This document shows, in pieces, positions 52,433 through 61,222 of a stretch of DNA of 64,000 nucleotides (positions are counted from its first letter, which is position 1; the number at the start of each line of letters is the position of its first letter). The translations under genes and the position numbers were made by a program. A model generated the notes under the pieces. It saw only the letters and a list, made by a program, of their open reading frames with translations, was not told the origin of the DNA and searched no databases. The DNA comes from Paludibacter sp. (GTDB taxonomy: Bacteria > Bacteroidota > Bacteroidia > Bacteroidales > Paludibacteraceae), in the NCBI GenBank assembly GCA_028710415.1, contig JAQTUE010000002.1, forward strand, positions 62,001-126,000, read 5' to 3'.

Positions 52433-53899
52433 ATGAAGAAACAATTCATACTCGTATTAGCATTAGTTCTGTTTGGAGTAACACAAGCTCAACAAACGGG
52501 AAGTTTTATTGATTTCAATGTGGGTGGTGGGTACCATAACCTATCGTATAAACTTCAGAACGGTACTGAGAAAGGACAGTTCGGTTATACGTTAAATGCC
52601 GGCTACAGTTTCTTTTTTACACCTAAATGGGGCTTGCATACAGGCCTGGGATTTCAATCGTTTAATTCCCTTTCCAACCTGAATTATCTGTCAGCGACAC
52701 CTGCTGTGGATACGCAGGGTGATAACTATGTTTTTAAAGCAAATTACAAAAACTGGCAGGAAAAACAACAGGCTTTGATGCTTGATGTTCCTTTGGCAGT
52801 AATGTTTAAACAGCCGGTTACTGATAAATGGGGACTGCTGGCGTCTGTAGGGGGTAAGATTGCTTTTCCGGTAAAAGCAAGTTTTAAATCAAACGGCGGA
52901 GAGCTGGTGACTACCGGTTATTATAGCAAATGGAACGTTGAGTTGAGCGATATGCCCCAACATGGGTTTTCTACCATGACCAATACATTTGATGGAAAAA
53001 CGACCATGAAAACGGCATTTATGGGTATTGCCGACCTGGGCGGACTGTATAAGCTGTCAGAGAAAACTGATTTATACGTGGGTGCCTATCTGAACTATGG
53101 ATTGAATAATATATTATCCCCGAAAGATAAATTGATTTATGAGCCAACCGGTAATGTAGGCATATACAACGGGATATTTGCATCAACACAAACCAATAGT
53201 GTGACTCCGTTTGCTATTGGAGTGAAAGTAGGCGTTTATCTTCATTTAGGTGAAACTAAACCTGTAGTTGAATATGAACTGCCTATTGCACCTAAAAAAC
53301 CGGTTCCAACGGTAGAACCTGTTGCGGTTACAGAGCCTGTACCACCGGTAGCACCTGTACAATCAGTTGAAGTGATTCAACCGGTAGAAACGCCACAACC
53401 GGTAACGCCTGCACCTCCTGTGAAAGAAGTTGTAGTTGCAGAACAAACGCCTAAGGCAGTTGAAGTGCCGGTTGAAACGAAAGTTGAAGCTCCTGTTAAA
53501 ACCGCTGCACAAATAGAGCCTGTTCAGAAAGGTGATCCATTCGAAGAAGCTAAGAGAATTGCTGAATCCATGAATGTGATGTTTGGGTTTAATTCAGCCC
53601 AGGTTACCGATTCAAAAAATGAAATGATAAAAGAGTTGAGTACAATCCTGAACGCGAATCCTTCCATTCATTTGATTTTAACCGGGCATACCTGTAACAT
53701 AGGAACTCATAAAGTAAACAAAGCATTGGGATACCGCAGGGCCCACAATGTTCGGTTAAAGTTCAGAAGCCATGGAGTGCCTGCTAAACAGATGAAAACC
53801 GATAGTAAAGCCTATGACCAGCCTTTGGTACCTAATAATTCAAAGGAAAACAGGGCAAGGAACAGAAGGGTACAAATCTTAGTCATTAAGAGAGATTAA
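52433..53899 (+). CDS. OmpA-family outer-membrane protein
   Basis: A 488-residue protein with signal (MKKQFILVLALVLFGVTQAQ), a beta-barrel of about 250 residues (GSFIDFNVGGGYHNLSYKLQ to FAIGVKVGVYLHLGE), and a Pro/Val/Glu-rich linker (about 282-362, repeats such as PVAVTEPVPPVAPV). The OmpA-type peptidoglycan-binding domain follows (about 380-488: MFGFNSAQVTDSKNEMIKEL, ILTGHTCNIGTHKVNKALGY, ENRARNRRVQILV). It links outer membrane and peptidoglycan. The gene follows the giant adhesin by 84 bases on the same strand, so the product may help to display or anchor it (inference). Confidence 0.9.
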   Translation: MKKQFILVLALVLFGVTQAQQTGSFIDFNVGGGYHNLSYKLQNGTEKGQFGYTLNAGYSFFFTPKWGLHTGLGFQSFNSLSNLNYLSATPAVDTQGDNYVFKANYKNWQEKQQALMLDVPLAVMFKQPVTDKWGLLASVGGKIAFPVKASFKSNGGELVTTGYYSKWNVELSDMPQHGFSTMTNTFDGKTTMKTAFMGIADLGGLYKLSEKTDLYVGAYLNYGLNNILSPKDKLIYEPTGNVGIYNGIFASTQTNSVTPFAIGVKVGVYLHLGETKPVVEYELPIAPKKPVPTVEPVAVTEPVPPVAPVQSVEVIQPVETPQPVTPAPPVKEVVVAEQTPKAVEVPVETKVEAPVKTAAQIEPVQKGDPFEEAKRIAESMNVMFGFNSAQVTDSKNEMIKELSTILNANPSIHLILTGHTCNIGTHKVNKALGYRRAHNVRLKFRSHGVPAKQMKTDSKAYDQPLVPNNSKENRARNRRVQILVIKRD

Positions 53900-53937
53900 T
53901 CACACAAGGATACAAAATACTTGCACGATACAAATAA

Positions 53938-53970
53938 CCCGTTCAAATCATCGATTTGAACTGGTTTTTT
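53938..53970 (+). terminator. terminator of the adhesin/OmpA run
   Basis: CCCGTTCAAATC, a three-base loop and GATTTGAACTGG form a stem followed by six T residues, 38 bases after the OmpA stop. Confidence 0.8.
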
Positions 53971-54091
53971 ATATCACGGATATAACTCCGAAACTAATAT
54001 ATTGCATGGAGTAAACTTTCATCATAGTCTTTCCGTACTTCGTAATTATATGAAATAAAAGATACAACATTTATCCAATTCAGTAATGTGT

Positions 54092-54345
54092 TTAAGAAAT
54101 CCGGAACTTAGTTATTAGTTGTTTTTTCCATTCGGGAATTGAATTGCCTGATTGTATTCTAACAGACCGTTTCAACGTGTTTGCAGAACTAAGCAACAAA
54201 TCTTTATAGAATATCATTGTTGAAAACGGGATTTTTATCAATAGTCCTCTCAATTTTCTCTACACGGCAACTAGTGGCAAACAAACAAGAATACCGGGAG
54301 TATTGCAAATTAATGAGGACTGATAAATTGTTCCTTCTACCCGAC
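54092..54345 (-). pseudogene. decayed C-terminus of a third membrane-AraC regulator
   Basis: Minus-strand reading gives SGRRNNLSVLINLQYSRYSC then LFATSCRVEKIERTIDKNPV and FNNDIL. After a frame change it gives KDLLLSSANTLKRSVRIQSG then NSIPEWKKQLITKFRIS and a stop. This lines up with VGTNRTYISSIINQQFNQNF, SFVNSYRIVELERILLENPD, YTNEILADCCGFGSLNSLKR and LPEWKKQ of the intact paralogue at 40,827-41,972. The N-terminal membrane part is missing, and the space upstream is taken by the SRPBCC gene. It is thus a remnant of a third copy. Confidence 0.7.
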
Positions 54346-54369
54346 GCGGAATACGGAACAAGGAATATA

Positions 54370-55251
54370 CTACTTTTCGCAAATTGCTTTCAGTAGTTTG
54401 AGAGCTTTGGGATAAGTTTCGAGCATATAGGCTTCAAATTCGTCATTTATACCCAAATCAACCGAGAGCAAGGTAGTTCCATTGTTTTCAGTGAAGGTGT
54501 AGTTTTCCGAAATACCTGCCCATTTTTCAACTTCAGGGCCAGATGTCAGTTCTTGATCACCCTGAATTACTCCTACATGGTCGATACCAACATATTTGTT
54601 GGGGATGTTTTCCCTGATTTTACTGACCATGCCACCTACTTTTCCATCTTCATCGGTACCAATAAACAGAATTTTCGAGCCTTTTTCCCAGGAACCCATA
54701 AAATAGGATGTGGGAGTGAATGCTGCAGTCCATTCCGAATACCCCTCTTTGTCAAGCATGGTCTTATATACTTTTTCTGGACTTGCATTAATAATGATTT
54801 CAAAATGCAACTCTTCCTTACTGATGGTTGTTTCTACATATTTTTTGAAAGTGTCTAAAATTGCCTGCCAACCCGTTTCCTGTAATTCTATAGAATTTAA
54901 GTTTTCAGCTTCAAAGGTTTCCTGAACTGTAGTTTCATTATTCTTTTCAGTAAAGGTTATTTGCACTTTCCTCCCATCGTCAAGGATATAGGCAATCTGT
55001 TTATATAATTCTACCTGAGTGTATTTTCCTGCAAAATCGAAACCCGAACTGCCATCTTTGGCCTCCATGCGCGTCAGAAATTTTCCATCCACCTTTAAAT
55101 CGTTTTCTGCTATTGGTGCGTGCCAGTCGTCAGAAGCGAAACACCAATTAACAATGTGATTCGGATCTGTCCATAACTTCCACACTTTATTTACCGGAGC
55201 CTGAATTAAAGCCTGCACGGTAATAACTATAGTTTTTACTTTTGTTTCCAT
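54370..55251 (-). CDS. double SRPBCC (AHSA1/START-like) domain protein
   Basis: A 293-residue cytoplasmic protein made of two SRPBCC folds. The first (about 5-140) is IQAPVNKVWKLWTDPNHIVN and WCFASDDWHAP to GWQAILDTFKKYVE. The second (about 145-291) is IINASPEKVYKTMLDKEGYS and EWTAAFTPTSYFMG to TYPKALKLLKAICEK. The N-terminal domain has the usual AHSA1-like end (ETGWQAILDTFKKYVE). Such domains bind hydrophobic ligands or act as stress-response co-chaperone-like proteins; the ligand here is unknown. A fusion of two domains in one chain is less common than single-domain forms. Monocistronic. Confidence 0.85.
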   Translation of the reverse strand: METKVKTIVITVQALIQAPVNKVWKLWTDPNHIVNWCFASDDWHAPIAENDLKVDGKFLTRMEAKDGSSGFDFAGKYTQVELYKQIAYILDDGRKVQITFTEKNNETTVQETFEAENLNSIELQETGWQAILDTFKKYVETTISKEELHFEIIINASPEKVYKTMLDKEGYSEWTAAFTPTSYFMGSWEKGSKILFIGTDEDGKVGGMVSKIRENIPNKYVGIDHVGVIQGDQELTSGPEVEKWAGISENYTFTENNGTTLLSVDLGINDEFEAYMLETYPKALKLLKAICEK

Positions 55252-55813
55252 ATTGTTTATTATTTAAAGAGATCCTTTATAATTTTAGATTGCAACCTTA
55301 TAGTCTCAATCTTTTACCTGTAATTTAAATATTACAGTGGAGAATAGGTGCAAGATTCTTTTTTGTGATTGAATTAATATAACAATATTTTTTACTGAAA
55401 GTTTGATTGTAGCGTATGTCATAATGAGAAGTATCAAGTTTTTTTTTATATGCTAAAGCCTTTCTGTCGAATGATGAATTTATCAGCATTCTTCTTATTG
55501 AAAGTTGTATCCGAACTGAAGCTATCATAAGGACGAAAAAGTCATTCCCAATACCGGAACTTTTCTGATTTCAATAAAAATTACTTATCTGGTATCAGTA
55601 GTATTTATCGGACTATACGCGGAGTGACATTCCGGAGAATGAATAAAATGTCAGGAATTGAAATATCTTAACTAAATGACCTGATAAGTGAAATGAAATG
55701 TGTAATTTTGTGGCCTGTAATCAAATACTTGTTTGAAGCCACAATTTTGAATAACCCGCACCATAGGATTATTATCATTCAACCTGTTTTCATAAATATT
55801 CCTTTCAACAATA
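55252..55813. other. gene-free divergent spacer
   Basis: No supported gene: a 67-codon minus-strand frame at 55,325-55,528 has no signal, RBS or recognisable content. A TAATTTTG box at 55,703-55,710 fits the -7 consensus for the plus-strand gene at 55,814. Confidence 0.4.
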
Positions 55814-57013
55814 ATGAATAAAGTAAAATCCTTTGCACTGGGTGCAGTTGCATTAGCCGTACTATCAATCTTTTTACCCTGGGTAGAAGTGTCAGGCGAC
55901 GTTGGTAATGCCGATGTAAGCGGGAGTTTTCAACCAGTCATCATATCCGGAATTTCTATCGGGTATGGAATCATAGGCTTACTGATTGCCTTGTTTGGCG
56001 GTTTTTTGGCTTATAAAGAATATAAATGGACCTTCGTTGCAGGGATCGTGAATTTTATCAACGGGTATGGTTACCTGCATGGTTGGTTCGGAGCCAGCAC
56101 GCACGATAGTGGCAATTATGGTGATGTAACTTCCAGAAGCAGTGTCGATCCTAAATATGGAATCTACCTGTTTATAATTGCCTCGCTCGCATTTATCGTT
56201 TTTACCGTGAGAAACTATAAATTGAAAAAGGATGAACCGGTTTTACCAATAGGGCCTGAATTGAAAGATCAACTAAAACATGCATTTGCTACCACAAAGA
56301 CTGTAGCTTCACAAGTATATCAATCCTCTAAAATACAAACAATGACAACACCTACTTCAGAAAACCCAACAGGACCTGAGAAAGAAGAAACACCTCTGGT
56401 TCCTGTGCAACCGGTAGAACCTGTAACAGAACAACCGGTATCAACACCAACTGTAACAATTCCAACTGAAACTGCAGAACCAGTACAACCTCAGGAAAAA
56501 CCAACAGAGCCTGCAAAGGCCGTTGTTATCGAACAGGCACCGGTTATTCCTCAGGCTCCGAAAGCAGCTGCAACACCACATCAATCCTATGTTGAACCTG
56601 AAAAAAAGAAATCGTCCACTTCCAAAATATTGCTGATTATCCTGGCTATTGTATTGGTAGGTTCTGCTGTTTTTGTCATGACGTATAATACCTCGCAAAA
56701 GAGCAAGGATAAAACGGAACAATCGGTGAATGATGAAAAAGCCCGTTTGCAGATTGTCATTAATGAAGTGAACCAGGCCGTGAGCGATAAGAAATATGAT
56801 GACGCTTTATTGAAAATCAATTCTATTAACTGGCTTTACGAACCGGATGCAAACAAAGGATATGTGGATCAGTTCAACAGCCAGCGCGAAAATTTGCGTA
56901 AGACTATTGAACAACTAAAGGAAAATCAGAGCCTGGAAGATCAAAAGCAAGCTACCCAAAAGGCAACTGAAGCTATTCCGCAAAGTGAACAAATGGCAGA
57001 TACCATCCATTAA
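55814..57013 (+). CDS. membrane protein with Pro-rich linker and C-terminal coiled coil
   Basis: A 399-residue protein. The N-terminal 140 residues hold about four membrane segments (ALGAVALAVLSIFLPWVEVS; ISIGYGIIGLLIALFGGFLA; WTFVAGIVNFINGYGYL; YGIYLFIIASLAFIVFTV). A polar stretch leads to a Pro/Val/Glu/Gln-rich linker (about 195-255, PVQPVEPVTEQPV). A further membrane segment (ILLIILAIVLVGSAVFVM, about 272-290) and a Lys/Gln/Glu-rich coiled-coil tail (about 298-390) follow. The linker style is the same as in the OmpA protein at 52,433. No family is recognised. Confidence 0.75.
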   Translation: MNKVKSFALGAVALAVLSIFLPWVEVSGDVGNADVSGSFQPVIISGISIGYGIIGLLIALFGGFLAYKEYKWTFVAGIVNFINGYGYLHGWFGASTHDSGNYGDVTSRSSVDPKYGIYLFIIASLAFIVFTVRNYKLKKDEPVLPIGPELKDQLKHAFATTKTVASQVYQSSKIQTMTTPTSENPTGPEKEETPLVPVQPVEPVTEQPVSTPTVTIPTETAEPVQPQEKPTEPAKAVVIEQAPVIPQAPKAAATPHQSYVEPEKKKSSTSKILLIILAIVLVGSAVFVMTYNTSQKSKDKTEQSVNDEKARLQIVINEVNQAVSDKKYDDALLKINSINWLYEPDANKGYVDQFNSQRENLRKTIEQLKENQSLEDQKQATQKATEAIPQSEQMADTIH

Positions 57014-57031
57014 TAGTTTAATGAAAGTGTA

Positions 57032-57076
57032 AAAGTGTCTCTGTGGCTTTAATAAGCTGCATAGACACTTTTTTTA
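57032..57076 (+). terminator. intrinsic terminator
   Basis: AAAGTGTCT and AGACACTTT close a stem with a bulged inner part, followed by seven T residues, 19 bases after the membrane-protein stop. Confidence 0.8.
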
Positions 57077-57159
57077 TGGGTGGGAGTGATAGTTTTGAAA
57101 GAATCGGTAGTTATTGAATTTTTATTAACAAGGATGTTTAAAAATTAGAATAGATTTTG

Positions 57160-57167
57160 TAATTTTG
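57160..57167 (+). promoter_or_regulatory. -7 box upstream of the lipoprotein gene
   Basis: TAATTTTG fits TAnnTTTG, 73 bases before the ATG at 57,240. Confidence 0.45.
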
Positions 57168-57239
57168 AAGCTTGTTAATAAACAATATTGATATAGCTCA
57201 AAACCAGACAAAACCACTTAAACTCAAAATTTATTCCTA

Positions 57240-58079
57240 ATGACAAAAACAAATTCTTTTTTCCTGTTGGTTGGAACTTTCATGATGCTTAGTTCATGTA
57301 CCCCGCGTATCAGTACCTCCATATCAAAAAACTATCCTCCTTTGGGAAGCACACAAGTAGTAAAAGTGATAGACATTGATGATGCTGTTCCGGCCGGTTC
57401 CGAATTACTTGGTGAAGTGAAGATCGGGGATACCGGTATCACCGATAACTGTGATTATGAAGCGGTGTTGAGTGATGCCAGGATCGAAGCACGGAAGGTA
57501 GGAGGGAATGCCTTGAAAATTATGGATCATAAATACCCGGATATGATGAGTACATGCCACAGGATTAAGGCCGAAATTTATAAAGTGAATTTTGTTGAGG
57601 CGGTTCCTGTTGTGGCAACTACACAGACGGACAGCTCAACCCGGACAGTTCAGGCACCTGTAAAAGATACCATTCAGGTTGTGAAAATGGGAAGCGGTTA
57701 CCGGTTCAAATATAAAGGAGAAGAACTAACAGGGTTAAGATTGGAGGATGTCATTGATAATAATGCGGAAGCAGCCCGATATTTCAATAAAGCGAAAGGT
57801 TCAGCAGGCTTTGGCAACGTATTGGGCTATGCCGGCGGATTTATGATCGGGTGGCCAATCGGTACAGCCATTGGTGGTGGAAAAGCCAATTGGACCATGG
57901 CAGCCATTGGATGTGGGCTGTTAGTGATTGCAATACCTATCGTGAGCTCGGCAAACCACAATGTCCTGAAAGCAGTAAATGCCTATAATCAGGGAGCACT
58001 CACTTCAAGCAGGAATACGTATTACAATATTACCCTCGGGATGTATCAATCAGGACTGGGGCTGGCGATACGTTTTTAG
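57240..58079 (+). CDS. lipoprotein of unknown function
   Basis: A 279-residue lipoprotein with lipobox LSSCTPR (Cys about 20). Residues 40-120 form a compact domain (VVKVIDIDDAVPAGSELLGE; NCDYEAVLSDARIEARKVGG; ALKIMDHKYPDMMSTCHRIK), a pattern seen in small Bacteroidota envelope lipoproteins. After a linker come a short domain (about 155-195) and a Gly-rich membrane-like hairpin (FGNVLGYAGGFMIGWPIGTA and WTMAAIGCGLLVIAIPIVSS, about 198-240), then YNITLGMYQSGLGLAIRF at the end. It has its own terminator. Function unknown. Confidence 0.75.
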   Translation: MTKTNSFFLLVGTFMMLSSCTPRISTSISKNYPPLGSTQVVKVIDIDDAVPAGSELLGEVKIGDTGITDNCDYEAVLSDARIEARKVGGNALKIMDHKYPDMMSTCHRIKAEIYKVNFVEAVPVVATTQTDSSTRTVQAPVKDTIQVVKMGSGYRFKYKGEELTGLRLEDVIDNNAEAARYFNKAKGSAGFGNVLGYAGGFMIGWPIGTAIGGGKANWTMAAIGCGLLVIAIPIVSSANHNVLKAVNAYNQGALTSSRNTYYNITLGMYQSGLGLAIRF

Positions 58080-58112
58080 ATGCATTTGTTTCGGTAAGAT
58101 AAACTGGATATA

Positions 58113-58152
58113 AAAAAACAGAAATGAAGAGTATCTTCATTTCTGTTTTTTT
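58113..58152. terminator. bidirectional terminator
   Basis: AAAACAGAAATGAAGA and TCTTCATTTCTGTTTT form a 16-bp perfect stem with a 3-base loop between an A-run and a T-run. It serves the plus-strand lipoprotein gene and the minus-strand 40-residue gene that converge here. Confidence 0.9.
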
Positions 58153-58172
58153 TAAACTATGACTTAAAACAA

Positions 58173-58295
58173 TTATTTTGTTTTCTTAAAGTCGTCAACA
58201 ACCGTTTTTGTTACTTCTGTCTGGTATGACGGAACGTGTTTCACGTGTTTACCTGATTTCTCTTTCTTTGGTTGTTTGTTTCCTGATGCTCCCAT
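58173..58295 (-). CDS. 40-residue basic protein
   Basis: Minus-strand ATG at 58,295 gives a 40-residue, Lys-rich protein (MGASGNKQPKKEKSGKHVKH then VPSYQTEVTKTVVDDFKKTK) ending at TAA 58,173. A strong purine-rich ribosome site (GGAGGA) lies 7 bases before the ATG, better than most sites in this genome, and the gene converges on a perfect terminator. No Cys, no hydrophobic segment: a soluble, possibly nucleic-acid-associated small protein. The family is not recognised. Confidence 0.65.
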   Translation of the reverse strand: MGASGNKQPKKEKSGKHVKHVPSYQTEVTKTVVDDFKKTK

Positions 58296-58800
58296 ATTTT
58301 ATCCTCCTATTAAATTAAATAAAAATTATAATTTATATAGAGTCGTGTTCGGTTATGAAATATAGCTGGACTGCTCTTGATAATTGTGCAGCAATAAACG
58401 AGCCATACTCTGTTTTGAACAAAAAAAACAACTAATTGGCAGTTATTGTCATGGATTTGCCAGACTTTGCAGGTCGTTCTACTCTCTGTAACCTATTAAA
58501 TAGTTTCTGATTTCTATTCTGATTTTCCTGTAGTCTTAAGCTATCTTATAGACTTGATGTTAAGTCAAAAACATAAAAGTAGCAAATTGTATACTTTGTA
58601 TTTAAATAAGATGATACTGTGTCATCAACATTCAAATCAAAGATTTTCCTTTCGTTTTTTTACCACAAAACAGCTTATTCCTGCTTACCTGTACAATAGT
58701 TGGACTTGGTAATTGAATTTTACGAAGGAAAGTAAAAGAACTTAAAATTGTATTCGTTTTTTTTGGTGCACAACTATGGAAACCGGTCTGCATTTGTTTA

Positions 58801-58938
58801 AGGTTGCCTGGGGGTTGCCTGGGGGTTGGCTGGGGGTTCCGAGGGCCCTAGCCCTCGAAACCCCCTCGAAACCCCCTCGAAACCCCCTCGAAAGGCCCTC
58901 GAAAGGCCCTCGAAAGGCCCTCGATACCCCCTCGATGC
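58801..58938. repeat. GC-rich tandem-repeat hairpin 3 (CTCGAAACCCC type)
   Basis: The left arm has TGGGGGTTGCC-type units ending in GAGGGCCCTAGCCCTCG. The right arm repeats CTCGAAACCCC three times, CTCGAAAGGCC three times and CTCGATACCCC. The centre matches hairpin 1 (GAGGGCCCTGGCCCTC) with one difference, and the units CTCGAAACCCC/CTCGATACCCC are the complements of hairpin 1 units. The remaining spacer 58,296-58,800 and 58,939-59,569 holds no gene I can support. Confidence 0.75.
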
Positions 58939-59569
58939 TTAAAATGAATTAAATCGAAATTCAGAATAAATTTTTGTGGGATGATTTGCAAGAATTGAAA
59001 CAAAATCACAGATGATTTTAATTCAGGAGTAGAACCATATTCAATGCCACTCTAAGTTCATTAGCCGGGCAAGAAAGAAGTAATGGTCAAAACAGAATGA
59101 TTGTGCGCGTTAAATTAACCAGTCAGTTATTTCAATTACATTTGCCGGGAGCACTCGCAGCAATTACTAAAAGATTCAGGGATTGTGATTTTTGAGATAT
59201 TTATGACTGCGCGGGTCTGTTAATTCAGTTTATTTTATTAGTTTTGTATAGAGTTGAAGCTTTTAAAGGATAATCTTGATGCTGTCATTGAAAATAGCTT
59301 TTGCGAAATTTACTCTAAAGGCTAAATTTAATCAGGAAGATGAATAAGTACAGCCTGGAAACTTTAGCAAACAACAATTTTCAATGAACCGTTTAAACTT
59401 AATTCTTACTAATCATTGAAACCTTTTGAATTGGGATACGTTTCTCTGAGTTAAAGTGCTATTTGCTCATTAAACATTTTAAATTATAATAAGCTTCTTA
59501 TCAATCATTAATAATCAATACCGGACAAGAGCAATGCTCACGCTTTGGCCCGATAATAAAACAACTAAC

Positions 59570-60436
59570 ATGAATAGAAAATTTATCATTCTCTGCGCCG
59601 TATTGTTGGGTTTTACGGTAATCGGTTGTAACAAAGCCAAAAAAACAACAGAAAAATCGGGTGCAGATACCACTGCTGTGACAGAAAAAGAAAGTGCCAC
59701 GGTGAATGAAACCAGTAGTCCTGCCAATGGACCTAAGAATTCAGCTTCGGTGATTTATGCGAAGCAGCAGGTACCGGTATTGTGTTACCACCGCATTGAA
59801 AATGACCATAAAGGTGATTACACAGTGAGTCCGGCAACGTTTAGTGCCCATATGAAAGTACTGCATGATAGCGGTTACCACTCTATCAGTCCTGCAAAAT
59901 TGTACGACTACCTGGTATATAACAAGGAATTGCCCGCAAAACCAATATTGATTACCTTTGATGATTCAAGGGTGGAACATTCGGTCATTGCTGCCAAGGT
60001 GATGGAAAAGTATGGTTTCAGGGGTGTTTTTTTCATCATGACCATTACTTACAACAAAAAGAATTATATGACTACCGATCAAATTGCACAACTGGCAAAA
60101 GCCGGGCATACTGTCGGGCTCCACAGCTGGGACCATACCATGGTGACCAAATATAAGGAAGAAGCGGACTGGCAAAAAGAAGTAGTGGCTCCCAAGGCAA
60201 AACTGGAAAAGATTGTGGGCATGCCTGTTGAGTACTGGGCTTATCCGAATGGCGTTTTTGACCACAAGGGTGCTGAAGAACTCAGCAAGTATTTCAAGCT
60301 CTCGTTTTCACTCTCTACCAAACGTGATTCTATCGTTCCCCTGCAAACCGTTCGTAGGATTATTGTTCCGGATTGCAGTCCTGAAAGACTGATGAAATCC
60401 ATTCATGGGTCGTTTGGCAAGGTGAAAAAAGCCTAA
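59570..60436 (+). CDS. polysaccharide deacetylase (NodB-type) lipoprotein
   Basis: A 288-residue protein from the ATG at 59,570 (an ATG at 59,534 would add 12 polar residues in front of the signal). Lipobox VIGCNKA (Cys about 20), then a Thr/Glu-rich tether. The NodB homology domain starts at QQVPVLCYHRI (about 65-75). Motif 1 is ILITFDDSRVE (about 137-147; the usual DDG is DDS) and motif 2 is HTVGLHSWDHTM (about 184-195), supplying the two metal-binding His. Further blocks are VEYWAYPNG (about 225-233) and SLSTKRDSIVPLQTVRRI. It probably removes acetyl groups from a cell-surface polysaccharide or peptidoglycan. Monocistronic. Confidence 0.9.
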   Translation: MNRKFIILCAVLLGFTVIGCNKAKKTTEKSGADTTAVTEKESATVNETSSPANGPKNSASVIYAKQQVPVLCYHRIENDHKGDYTVSPATFSAHMKVLHDSGYHSISPAKLYDYLVYNKELPAKPILITFDDSRVEHSVIAAKVMEKYGFRGVFFIMTITYNKKNYMTTDQIAQLAKAGHTVGLHSWDHTMVTKYKEEADWQKEVVAPKAKLEKIVGMPVEYWAYPNGVFDHKGAEELSKYFKLSFSLSTKRDSIVPLQTVRRIIVPDCSPERLMKSIHGSFGKVKKA

Positions 60437-60482
60437 GCTCCGGTTTACAAAAAGACAGATTATTCATTTTAGAATAACCGCA

Positions 60483-60563
60483 ATGGAAAAGCAATTATCC
60501 GGTTGTATCCATCAGGATAAAAATATTGACCGGATGATGGGGACATTAAACATGAAAGGTTAG
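60483..60563 (+). CDS. possible 26-residue peptide
   Basis: A short frame ATG 60,483 to TAG 60,563 (MEKQLSGCIHQDKNIDRMMG then TLNMKG) lies between the deacetylase stop and its terminator. There is no strong ribosome site and no similarity I recognise, so it may be chance. Reported because it would be co-transcribed with the deacetylase. Confidence 0.2.
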   Translation: MEKQLSGCIHQDKNIDRMMGTLNMKG

Positions 60564-60601
60564 TTTTCAATAGTCCGTAATTAAAAATAATTATTTTATT
60601 T

Positions 60602-60642
60602 AAAGTGAAGGTTTCATTTCGATGAAGCTTTCACTTTTTTTG
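60602..60642 (+). terminator. terminator of the deacetylase transcript
   Basis: AAAGTGAAGGTTTCAT pairs with ATGAAGCTTTCACTTT around TTCG, followed by a T-run. The spacer from here to 61,150 is AT-rich and shows nothing else I can support. Confidence 0.8.
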
Positions 60643-61155
60643 TTTGATAGTACCCCGAGAAATCCTATTAATTTGTGATACAAATCAGACAACGGATGTT
60701 GAACTATCCCGAATTAATTTTACAAGGTTAAGGAACCATTACAAGTGTAATACTCTACAAAATGGAGATCATGAGGTTCAATAATTCGAAAAAGAAACTT
60801 ATTGTGAGATTTAAATTAGTTGACGAAATATCAGATTAAAAAAGAGAGTATATTGTAGTCGCAAAATTGAAACGTATTTTAAACTATTTGAACATTTGGT
60901 TGATGAGGATTAAAGTTCGTAATATTGTTTTTGATATGTTTAAAAGTAAGATAAACAGAATTATGAGTAGACATAATCAATTTTATGTAATTGTCCGTTT
61001 CATTCTCTGAAAGTGGGATATTTGATATAATGTGCATGAATATACACTCTTTGTATTCCATTATCTAATGGTAATTCAACCCTAAAATGGGTGTAGAAGT
61101 AGAAAAAGTATCATATATAGCTAAATTAATATAGTTTTGATACGATTGAATACTC

Positions 61156-61163
61156 TATTTTTG
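61156..61163 (+). promoter_or_regulatory. -7 box of the second SusC gene
   Basis: TATTTTTG fits TAnnTTTG. A TTTG at 61,136-61,139 could be the -33 element, although the 16-base spacing is a little short. Confidence 0.5.
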
Positions 61164-61222
61164 TACAATCGAAATGTATCATTTTGATAAATAATTAACC
61201 TTCTAATATTAAATTTAATTCC

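Noticed and set aside
55325-55528. 67-codon minus-strand frame
   Set aside because: No ribosome site, no recognisable content, random-like AT-rich composition.
60879-61061. 60-codon minus-strand frame before the second SusC
   Set aside because: It lies in the AT-rich spacer and has no ribosome site or protein-like pattern.
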